From Candidatus Gerdarchaeota archaeon (GTDB lineage: Archaea; Asgardarchaeota; Heimdallarchaeia; JABLTI01), in assembly GCA_016839405.1 (NCBI GenBank), contig JAEOUJ010000042.1, forward strand, positions 1 through 5,457: a DNA stretch of 5,457 bases, read 5' to 3'. Made by a program: the position numbers and the translations under genes. This document shows, piece by piece, positions 1 to 5,457 of this stretch. Under the pieces are notes generated by a model. It saw nothing but the letters and a program-made list of their open reading frames with translations. It ran no database searches and had not been told where the DNA came from. Position 1 is the stretch's first letter. Each line of letters opens with the position of its first letter.

Positions 1-39
1 ACAAACTAAATTGGTAAGTAAATTATAGGTAGAAATTTC

Positions 40-306
40 ATGTCACAATGTTATGTTTGTGGAAAAGATAGCATCCATAAATGTGAGCGATGCAAGAAAT
101 CTATTTGTCTTGGTTGTACAATTACTCTAACCAACCAAAGATTATTAACAACGAAATATTTTTGCAGTAATTGTTCAGAAAGACGTTTTAGATTTAAACA
201 AGGAGTTGCCATAGCTCTTTTTTCTATAGCTTGTTTAGCTCTTACATTGGCTTTAGCAGCTTTAGTTATTGCAGTTATCGTTTGGCAAAGATCTAAATTT
301 AGTTAA
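40..306 (+). CDS. Small membrane-anchored zinc-finger protein (four CxxC pairs plus C-terminal TM helix)
   Basis: An 88-residue protein of unknown function. The first half carries four CxxC pairs: C4/C7, C15/C18, C23/C26 and C42/C45. The spacing is C-x2-C-x7-C-x2-C-x4-C-x2-C-x15-C-x2-C, the eight-ligand layout expected of a two-zinc cross-brace or treble-clef domain. It is close to FYVE spacing, though the first loop is shorter and the basic RRHHCR signature is absent; B-box-like fingers are the alternative. A basic patch (R48, R49, R51, K53) precedes one hydrophobic helix at about 55-82, leaving a six-residue tail. This suggests a tail-anchored protein with the finger in the cytoplasm, by the positive-inside rule. 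The ATG at 40 is preceded by AGGT (27-30), a weak ribosome site. The methyltransferase gene starts 31 bp after the stop. The domain probably mediates protein or lipid binding; no catalytic motif is seen. Confidence 0.8.
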   Translation: MSQCYVCGKDSIHKCERCKKSICLGCTITLTNQRLLTTKYFCSNCSERRFRFKQGVAIALFSIACLALTLALAALVIAVIVWQRSKFS

Positions 307-337
307 CGAAATTATAATTCTTAAAACAGTGACAAAA

Positions 338-1012
338 ATGAGTAAAGATTACTATTCAGAAAAACTATCTTCTAATAAATTGAAAAGATGTTATGAAATT
401 GCTTCTCCAAGAATAAAACAATATTTGGAAGCCGAAATTCAATTTGTTTTAGATCAGATTAAGCAATCAGATATTGTTTTAGAATTGGGTTGTGGCTATG
501 GTCGAGTTTTAGCAAGGCTAGCAGACAAAGCAGAAGTTGTTTATGGTATTGACATTTCAAAAGAAAGCATTGATTTCGCAATAGAATTTTTATCTGACTT
601 TCCTAACATTCATCTTTATCAAATGGATGCTGAAGAGTTAACTTTTCAAAACAAATCTTTTGATGTAGTAATTGCTATTCAAAATGCTGTTTCAGCTTTT
701 AAGATTTCACCAGAAAGGCTTATTATTGAAAGCCTTCGCGTAACAAAACCAAGTGGAAAAGTCATTCTTTCTAGTTACTCAGAAAAAATTTGGGAAGCTA
801 GATTGGAATGGTTTGTTAAACAAGCAGAAGAGAGCTTACTTGGTGAAATTGATTGGGAAAAAACAAAAGAAGGAACAATAATTTGTAAAGATGGTTTTAA
901 AGCTACAACTTTTACTAAAGAAGATTTTCTAGAATTATTGGAAAAAATGGATTTGAAAGCTTCATTAATTGAAATCGATAATTCTAGTCTTTTTTGCATA
1001 ATAGAGAAATAG
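338..1012 (+). CDS. Class I SAM-dependent methyltransferase
   Basis: A 224-residue Rossmann-fold methyltransferase of the Methyltransf_11/25 kind; the substrate cannot be told from sequence. Motif I is VLELGCGYGR at 47-56 (E49, G51, G53, G55). The ribose-binding acid is D72 in GIDIS, the adenine-contact region is MDAEEL at 96-101 (D97), and the motif IV-like strand is FDVVIAIQNAV at 108-118. A further strand, KVILSSYS (141-148), and a C-terminal alpha/beta part with T191/F192 and K194-E195 follow. About 45 N-terminal residues precede the Rossmann core and are probably helical. No membrane segment is visible. I chose the ATG at 338, preceded by AGTGA (328-332). An in-frame TTG at 269 would extend the protein by 23 residues into the upstream gene with an unconvincing sequence, and a GTG lies at 329. 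It is probably co-transcribed with the zinc-finger gene. Candidate substrates include small molecules, lipids, RNA or proteins. Confidence 0.88.
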   Translation: MSKDYYSEKLSSNKLKRCYEIASPRIKQYLEAEIQFVLDQIKQSDIVLELGCGYGRVLARLADKAEVVYGIDISKESIDFAIEFLSDFPNIHLYQMDAEELTFQNKSFDVVIAIQNAVSAFKISPERLIIESLRVTKPSGKVILSSYSEKIWEARLEWFVKQAEESLLGEIDWEKTKEGTIICKDGFKATTFTKEDFLELLEKMDLKASLIEIDNSSLFCIIEK

Positions 1013-1020
1013 GATTGATT

Positions 1021-1338
1021 TTAAACAAAAATGGATTTATTTTTAGTTTTATTAAGCCAATTTTCCTTGTGATTTAGTTTAATTTCTTTTTTCATACAAT
1101 CAAATTGCTGTTGTTTTATTCCATTGGTATAAAGTTTAATAGTGATATCTTTATTAACTAGATTAAAAAATTCATGCCAATTCTTTGTTTTATTTTCCCT
1201 AATATATTGTGAGTTAAAATTACTATAAATGATATTATAATTAATTCCCTTGTTTGAAATAAAATTTAATTTTTCATTATTTTTTTTATTTAATATTTCC
1301 TTTCTATTTAGCGAATACTCTAACTCATATAATACCAA
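1021..1338 (-). CDS. Hypothetical protein, uncertain, no recognised family
   Basis: A 105-codon frame ending 8 bp from the convergent methyltransferase stop. The product is lysine-, asparagine- and isoleucine-rich with no membrane helix, signal peptide or motif I recognise. It has two tryptophans (in NWHEFF and ENWLNK) and an alternating polar/hydrophobic pattern in its middle part. In favour of a real gene: the plus strand here is very T-rich, so in-frame TTA (minus-strand TAA) should be frequent, yet none occurs until 1021. Against: the only start near the upstream stop is a TTG at 1338, with a weak GGAAAG just before it, and the first internal ATG is far into the frame. A minus-strand TTATA at 1371-1376 could serve as a TATA box. 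It could also be a decayed or 5'-truncated remnant. Confidence 0.38.
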   Translation of the reverse strand: MVLYELEYSLNRKEILNKKNNEKLNFISNKGINYNIIYSNFNSQYIRENKTKNWHEFFNLVNKDITIKLYTNGIKQQQFDCMKKEIKLNHKENWLNKTKNKSIFV

Positions 1339-1434
1339 AGCTTTCCAAACCGATTAATTGTAAATTTCTGTATAAGCATTTACTTTAATAACAATCAACA
1401 CTGGAGTTAACCGAAAGTAATTTATCATTTTTAC

Positions 1435-1463
1435 TTTTCATAAGAATTGTTTAATTATGAAAA
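1435..1463. repeat. Inverted repeat, 9-bp arms, upstream of mutS
   Basis: TTTTCATAA at 1435-1443 pairs perfectly with TTATGAAAA at 1455-1463 across an 11-base spacer. It could be an operator or a weak hairpin. In sequence this AT-rich, a chance match of this size is not very unlikely. Confidence 0.4.
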
Positions 1464-1530
1464 TACTGTATAGCTTTTCAAGAGAATTCATTATTTATCT
1501 ATAAAAAGAAACAATCAAGTGATGTGTAAC

Positions 1531-1541
1531 TTTTAAAAATA
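1531..1541 (+). promoter_or_regulatory. Candidate TATA box for mutS
   Basis: TTTTAAAAATA resembles the archaeal TATA element. Start of transcription about 25 bases downstream would fall near 1560-1566, leaving a leader of about 25-30 bases that contains the GAGG ribosome site and leads to the TTG at 1590. A second TATA-like string, CTATAAAAAG, lies at 1499-1508. The assignment assumes an archaeal host and rests on position and sequence only. Confidence 0.35.
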
Positions 1542-1576
1542 CTAACATATGAATCTAAAAAGAAGTAAATTAGTTC

Positions 1577-1580
1577 GAGG
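1577..1580 (+). promoter_or_regulatory. Ribosome binding site deciding the mutS start
   Basis: GAGG is complementary to the CCUC core of the 16S rRNA 3' end. The gap to the TTG at 1590 is nine bases, which is normal. The gap to the GTG at 1584 is only three, too close for usual initiation. It therefore favours the TTG start. Confidence 0.5.
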
Positions 1581-1589
1581 ATTGTGCAG

Positions 1590-4277
1590 TTGTCATCTAA
1601 AGCAACACCTATGATGAGGCAATATAGGAATTTCAAACGTAAATATCCCGATTGTCTAATTATGTTTAGAGTAGGTGATTTCTTTGAATTATTTGGGGAT
1701 GATGCAAAATTAGGCTCGAAAGTTTTGGGTATTACCCTCACAGCTAGATCTGGTGAACCTTTGGCTGGGGTACCTATCAAGGCAGCTGATGCTTATATGT
1801 CTACTTTAGTTAGGCATGGTTATAAAGTAGTTGTTGTGGATCAACTGGAAGATGCAAGTGAAGCTAAAGGTATCGTTAAGCGTGGAGTTATAAGAATCTT
1901 AACTCCTGGAACAATAACTGAAAGTACAATGCTTGAATCAAGTGAAAATAATTATATTATTTCTATCTATGAGAAAGGTAAGAAATTTGGTCTTGCATTA
2001 GCCGATATATCTACTGGTGAATTTCGAGTTACACAATTTACTGATAATATGGCGTTATCTGATCTTCTAATTGAGCTTTCTAGAATAGATCCAACTGAGT
2101 GTTTAGTATCTGAAAAAAATAACATACCTGATTCTGTTTTTGAAACGCTTGAAGGTGTAATGATTTCCAATCTAGAACCATATAGATATTCTTTTGAAAG
2201 TTCTTATCAGCTCATTACAGAACATTTTAAGATAAAAACGCTTGAAGGTTTTGGATGTGAAGATAAACCATTAGCTGTTTCAGCTGCTGGAGCATTATTG
2301 GATTATTTAAATGAAACTCAAAAAACTGACTTGGAAAATATTCGTAACATGTCACTTTATTCAACTAAAGGTTTTATGATTATTGATCCAACTTCATTCA
2401 AAAGCTTAGAATTAATTAAGAACGTTAGGGATGGTTCTGGTAAAGGTACACTTGTTGAAATTCTTGATAAAAGCTGCACATCTATGGGTGGTAGATTTAT
2501 TCGTAGAACAATCAGAAGACCCCTTATTGATCAAATAACAATCAATAAACGATTAGATTCTGTAGAGGAATTTGTTAACAATTCATTTGCTAGGGAGGAT
2601 CTTCGATCAATATTTAAAAACATTCAAGATCTCGAGCGATTAGCTAGTCAAATTTCACTTAAACGTGCCAATGCTCGAGATATAATTTCAATTAAAAATT
2701 CATTAAATGTAATTCCCCAAATTAAAAAAATTCTAAAAGAACTAGAATCTGCTAATATCAAGAAAATAGACAAAGAACTTGATCCTCTAAAAGAATTAGC
2801 TAAAAAAATAGAAGAAACTATTAAAGAAAATCCTTCAGCAACAATAAAAGATGGTGGAATAATAAAATCTGGATATAATAAAGAGTTGGATGATTTAAGA
2901 GAGATTTCTGAAGGGGGGAGAAAATGGATCATAAATTATGAATTAGATCAAAAAACAAAAACAGGGATAAAAGCACTTCGTGTTGAATATAATCGTGTTT
3001 TAGGTTACTATTTACAAATAAGTAAGAATTATCTAAACCTTGTTCCTGAAACGTATGTTCAAAAACAAGAAGTAACTTCAGGAATTCGTTTTATCACGCC
3101 TGAATTGAAAGATTATGAAGCAAAAATCCTGAATGCTAAAGATCAAATAAATGAGCTTGAGTATAAACTCTTTTGTGAGATAAGAGAAGTGGTTCATGGT
3201 GTAATTAGTAAAATTTTAACAAATGCAGAGAAGATTGCTGAATTAGATTGCTTGGTTACTTTTGCTGAAATATCAAGAAATAATGATTATATTCGACCTA
3301 TTGTAAACGATTCTCTAAAAATCAACATACAGCAAGGTAGGCATCCTGTTGTAGAGAAGATGCCACTCGATCATCCTTTTATTCCTAATGATGTTTTTAT
3401 GGATAATAAAACTGATCAATTATTAATTATAACTGGTCCAAATATGTCTGGAAAATCAACTTATATTAGACAGGTAGCTTTAATTGTTTTAATGGCTCAA
3501 ATAGGTTGCTTTGTACCTGCAAAGAAAGCTACAATTGGTATTGTAGATAAAATCTTTACAAGAATTGGTGCTTCTGATGATATTTCTAAAGGATTATCAA
3601 CATTCCTTGTTGAAATGAATGAGACTGCAAATATTCTAAATAACGCAACAAATAGAAGTTTAGTTATTTTAGATGAGATTGGTAGAGGTACTTCTACTTT
3701 TGATGGTGTAAGTATTGCGTGGGCTGTTGCAGAATATTTACACAACTCAAAAAATCTTGGTTCTAAGACACTATTTGCCACGCATTATCATCAGCTAATA
3801 GATTTAGAAAAATATCTTGAGCGTGTTAAAAATTATCATATAGAAGTTGAGAAAAAAGAAGATAAAATCCTTTTTCTTTACAAAATAGTAAAAGGAGGTA
3901 CAGATAAGAGTTATGGCATTCAAGTAGCAAAATTATCAGGAATGCCAGACGCTGTTATTAATCGCGCAAAAGAGATTCTATTATATTTAGAAGTTCAGAC
4001 AAATAGCGAATCTTCAGTAGAAACTAGTGATAAACCAAAAGTTGGTTCAATACAAACTGATTTATTTGGTCGAATGGCAGAAAGGGATGATAATAAGATT
4101 ACTCTTACAGAAAGTATTTTTTCTCAATCTAAAAGGGCAGAAAAGGATCGAATTAATGAAGAAATTGTTGAAGCTATAAAGGAAATCGACGTTGATAATT
4201 TAACTCCTATAGAAGCATTGAATAAACTTAATGATTTGAGAAAAAGGATTAAAAAAAGTCATAGTAAATCCAAGTGA
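1590..4277 (+). CDS. mutS: DNA mismatch repair protein MutS (MutS1 type)
   Basis: Recognises base mismatches and small loops and recruits MutL using ATP. Residue numbers count from the in-frame GTG at 1584 (897 residues); the TTG chosen here gives 895, beginning SSKATPMMRQY much like bacterial MutS. All five domains are present: mismatch-binding domain (about 8-125) with the F33-F34-E35 wedge in GDFFELF; connector (about 133-255); core levers (about 270-570) interrupted by the clamp (about 435-525); and ATPase. The ATPase has Walker A GPNMSGKST (618-626), signature STFLVEM (672-678), Walker B with D697-E698, and switch His H734 in FATHYH. The tail has QTDLF (824-828), the form of a beta-clamp-binding motif, and an end resembling the E. 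coli tetramer motif (NLTPIEAL, 872-879). Length is slightly above the usual 850-880. No frameshift is seen, and no mutL is in the window. MutS1 is patchy in archaea and often attributed to transfer from bacteria. Confidence 0.97.
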   Translation: MSSKATPMMRQYRNFKRKYPDCLIMFRVGDFFELFGDDAKLGSKVLGITLTARSGEPLAGVPIKAADAYMSTLVRHGYKVVVVDQLEDASEAKGIVKRGVIRILTPGTITESTMLESSENNYIISIYEKGKKFGLALADISTGEFRVTQFTDNMALSDLLIELSRIDPTECLVSEKNNIPDSVFETLEGVMISNLEPYRYSFESSYQLITEHFKIKTLEGFGCEDKPLAVSAAGALLDYLNETQKTDLENIRNMSLYSTKGFMIIDPTSFKSLELIKNVRDGSGKGTLVEILDKSCTSMGGRFIRRTIRRPLIDQITINKRLDSVEEFVNNSFAREDLRSIFKNIQDLERLASQISLKRANARDIISIKNSLNVIPQIKKILKELESANIKKIDKELDPLKELAKKIEETIKENPSATIKDGGIIKSGYNKELDDLREISEGGRKWIINYELDQKTKTGIKALRVEYNRVLGYYLQISKNYLNLVPETYVQKQEVTSGIRFITPELKDYEAKILNAKDQINELEYKLFCEIREVVHGVISKILTNAEKIAELDCLVTFAEISRNNDYIRPIVNDSLKINIQQGRHPVVEKMPLDHPFIPNDVFMDNKTDQLLIITGPNMSGKSTYIRQVALIVLMAQIGCFVPAKKATIGIVDKIFTRIGASDDISKGLSTFLVEMNETANILNNATNRSLVILDEIGRGTSTFDGVSIAWAVAEYLHNSKNLGSKTLFATHYHQLIDLEKYLERVKNYHIEVEKKEDKILFLYKIVKGGTDKSYGIQVAKLSGMPDAVINRAKEILLYLEVQTNSESSVETSDKPKVGSIQTDLFGRMAERDDNKITLTESIFSQSKRAEKDRINEEIVEAIKEIDVDNLTPIEALNKLNDLRKRIKKSHSKSK
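4238..4260 (-). terminator. T-rich tract, candidate terminator for the transporter gene
   Basis: Read on the minus strand this gives T7 followed by T5, 20-40 bases beyond the transporter stop and inside the 3' end of mutS. Archaeal termination commonly uses such U-rich tracts without a hairpin. In mutS the same bases encode the lysine/arginine-rich tail, which is an alternative reason for the A/T runs. Confidence 0.3.
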
Positions 4278-4286
4278 ATTAATTCA
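4275..4286. repeat. 12-bp perfect palindrome holding both stop codons
   Basis: TGAATTAATTCA is a perfect palindrome. It contains the TGA of mutS (4275-4277) and, on the other strand, the TAA of the transporter (4279-4281). It is too short and AT-rich to call a terminator hairpin. Confidence 0.5.
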
Positions 4287-5307
4287 TTGGTAAATCAACA
4301 CTATCTTCCTTTGATTTTTCTTTTATTTCAAGAATTTTTCTTTTATCTAATTCACATTCCAAGCTTTCTTCATCTTCGCATAAATGGAATCGTCTTTTTC
4401 TCGAACTATAAATGGATAATACAATAGCTCCAATTGAAACTATAACAAGGGCAATTATTTTTCCTGCCATTAAACCAAATTTATCTTCAGTGAAATAATA
4501 ATTCCATTCTTCAAAAATAATTATCCCACCAAAAACAGGAACAATCATAGCTAAAACAGCGAAAATAGGTGCAACAATAACCGCTCTTCCTCTTTGATAA
4601 GCTACTTGGAGATAAATAGTAGCAGTAAAATTAACAGCACTCATAATAATCATTAATACCCACCAACTCCATAATTTTGCTGCTGCTCTCATTATTTCTC
4701 CATCTCTAAAATCAGCACCCCCCATAAAAGCTCTTAGTAAAATAGCCCCTAAAGCATCTGTTATCCCTGCAGCAATACTAAACAAGATATCTGCATTCTT
4801 ATAATTTCTTGAGATACTTAAGGTAATTAAGAAAATAGTAAAAAGGAAAAAAACTACTAGAAAAATTATCACACCAATTGATGATAATCTGTCTATTACA
4901 TATTCATAAGTATGTTCTATTTCTATTCGAGGTGTTGTTATTCCTAAAAGTACAATACCAATAATTATTATGATTATCCCGGTTATTTCTATTTTTGATA
5001 TTGGTTCTTTTAAATAAAAATATGAAAAAATAATTAATGCTACCATACCAACACTCATTAATGGAGTTATTATTGAAACCGAAGCAATGTCTAAAGCAAA
5101 TGAAAGTAATGCCCACTGTGCTGTTACTAAAATGAAACCCATTACCCATGGTTTACAAGTAAGAAAATTCTTTATATTCTGACCAATTTTTTGCTTGTTA
5201 ATCTTTGGTAAACTCGCAGCTCCTTTCTTTTGTAATCCCATCCCAATATTAAGCATAGAATAGGATATAATACCTAAAAAAATAGCTAACACGACATCAT
5301 TTTTCAT
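4279..5307 (-). CDS. DMT-superfamily integral membrane transporter, NIPA/EamA-like
   Basis: A 342-residue membrane protein with about nine hydrophobic helices, near 4-24, 54-74, 76-98, 105-124, 143-164, 173-195, 213-234, 243-265 and 279-300. Family features are an N-terminal GLQKKGA element (24-30), then VSIITPL (77-83), a LKEPIS element (99-104) and a glycine-led helix, with the pattern repeated in the second half as QRGRAVIVAPI (238-248) and IIIFEEW (262-268). This two-repeat layout is typical of the drug/metabolite transporter superfamily. The nine helices and the QKKGA element suggest the NIPA-type (putative Mg2+ transporter) branch, but substrate is not established. A highly charged, probably cytoplasmic tail (303-342) has DEE and KEKSKED. 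The ATG is preceded by GGAG (minus strand, 5317-5320) with a nine-base gap, which supports the start. It converges on mutS with a one-base gap. Confidence 0.88.
   Translation of the reverse strand: MKNDVVLAIFLGIISYSMLNIGMGLQKKGAASLPKINKQKIGQNIKNFLTCKPWVMGFILVTAQWALLSFALDIASVSIITPLMSVGMVALIIFSYFYLKEPISKIEITGIIIIIIGIVLLGITTPRIEIEHTYEYVIDRLSSIGVIIFLVVFFLFTIFLITLSISRNYKNADILFSIAAGITDALGAILLRAFMGGADFRDGEIMRAAAKLWSWWVLMIIMSAVNFTATIYLQVAYQRGRAVIVAPIFAVLAMIVPVFGGIIIFEEWNYYFTEDKFGLMAGKIIALVIVSIGAIVLSIYSSRKRRFHLCEDEESLECELDKRKILEIKEKSKEDSVDLPMN
4310..4348 (+). terminator. T-rich tracts, candidate terminator for mutS
   Basis: Several runs of four or five T on the plus strand begin about 33 bases after the mutS stop, inside the 3' end of the opposing transporter gene. 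They suit archaeal U-tract termination. They also encode the lysine/glutamate-rich tail of the transporter, so they may be simply coding. Confidence 0.3.
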
Positions 5308-5316
5308 TCGGTGTTA

Positions 5317-5320
5317 CTCC
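5317..5320 (-). promoter_or_regulatory. Ribosome binding site of the transporter gene
   Basis: Read on the minus strand the sequence is GGAG, nine bases before the ATG at 5307. It is a standard Shine-Dalgarno position and settles the start. Confidence 0.6.
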
Positions 5321-5338
5321 AATCTATAATTGTGCAAA

Positions 5339-5365
5339 GTTTAAAAATCACTAATAAGCATTAGT
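5339..5365 (-). promoter_or_regulatory. Candidate promoter/operator region of the transporter gene
   Basis: On the minus strand there is a TATA-like ATTTTTAAAC (5339-5348). Just upstream of it is a perfect inverted repeat, ACTAAT-aagc-ATTAGT (5350-5365). A transcript from the TATA-like string would start near the ribosome site, which is too close, so the TTATTAG inside the repeat may be the better TATA candidate, giving a leader of about 25 bases. The repeat could then be an operator overlapping the promoter. This is positional inference only. Confidence 0.25.
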
Positions 5366-5457
5366 TTACTTCTTTATCTGTTTTTTTATTTTACATAATC
5401 CAATTACAAGAGAAGGATTTTTGTACTATTATAGAAAAATAATGATGTTAGATAAGG

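Larger units (their letters stand above)
1339..1589. other. AT-rich intergenic region upstream of mutS
   Basis: No convincing gene is visible on either strand. It holds the presumed mutS promoter (separate entry), a 9-bp inverted repeat at 1435-1463, and a second TATA-like candidate, TTTATCAT at 1421-1428, preceded by CCGAAAG at 1411-1417, which resembles an archaeal BRE. That site would give a 5' leader of about 140 bases. The heptamer CTGTATA occurs twice, at 1368 and 1466. No tRNA-like or other structured-RNA pattern was recognised. Confidence 0.5.

Noticed and set aside
269..337. TTG-started 23-residue N-terminal extension of the methyltransferase, overlapping the zinc-finger gene
   Set aside because: The extension lies in the coding sequence of the upstream gene and lacks a methyltransferase-like pattern; the ATG at 338 with AGTGA before it is a better start.
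775..999. 74-codon minus-strand frame inside the methyltransferase
   Set aside because: Shadow of the real gene; no domain or independent start signal.
1457..1504. 15-residue frame MKILYSFSREFIIYL upstream of mutS, possible leader peptide
   Set aside because: No ribosome site, no regulatory residue bias, and short frames are expected by chance.
1499..1780. 93-codon minus-strand frame across the mutS 5' end
   Set aside because: Overlaps the conserved MutS start on the other strand and shows no recognisable protein features.
2648..2932. 94-codon minus-strand frame within mutS
   Set aside because: Mirror of the MutS core-domain coding; looks like a composition artefact.
3497..3781. 94-codon minus-strand frame opposite the MutS ATPase
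   Set aside because: Shadow of the most conserved MutS region.
4904..5149. 81-codon Asn/Phe-rich minus-strand frame within the transporter
   Set aside because: It is an alternative frame of the membrane gene; its Asn/Phe bias reflects the ATT/ATA-rich codons of the real frame.
5421..5457. Possible start of a divergent gene at the right edge (AAGGA, then TTG at 5421 or ATG at 5442/5445)
   Set aside because: At most a dozen codons are visible before the window ends, so no gene can be supported.

Overview
This AT-rich 5.5-kb window has tightly packed prokaryotic genes and Shine-Dalgarno-like ribosome sites. I think it is most likely archaeal, possibly of the Asgard/Heimdall-Loki type. The hints are a small membrane-anchored treble-clef/cross-brace zinc-finger protein, T-rich tracts rather than clear stem-loop terminators, and TATA-like boxes. 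This is an inference: no rRNA, ribosomal protein or other lineage marker is present, and an AT-rich bacterium cannot be excluded.

Layout. Positions 40-306 (+) encode an 88-residue protein with eight zinc-ligand cysteines and a C-terminal membrane anchor. A class I SAM-dependent methyltransferase follows 31 bp downstream (338-1012, +), probably in the same transcript. A 571-bp stretch then separates the methyltransferase from mutS. It holds a plausible but unrecognised 105-codon minus-strand reading frame (1021-1338) and, nearer mutS, TATA-like elements and an inverted repeat. mutS (about 1590-4277, +) is complete and encodes a full five-domain mismatch-recognition protein. A nine-helix drug/metabolite-transporter superfamily protein resembling the NIPA/EamA group lies on the minus strand (4279-5307). 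It converges on mutS with a single base between the stop codons.

How the genes fit together. The zinc-finger and methyltransferase genes look like a two-gene unit of unknown role. mutS has its own promoter region, and no mutL is in the window. The transporter is a separate unit read from the right. No mobile element, CRISPR array, tRNA or rRNA was seen. The points most worth follow-up are the FYVE-like cysteine spacing of the small anchored protein, and a QTDLF pentapeptide in the MutS tail. QTDLF is the form of the bacterial beta-clamp-binding motif, which would be out of place in a PCNA-using archaeon and would point to a bacterial origin of this gene.
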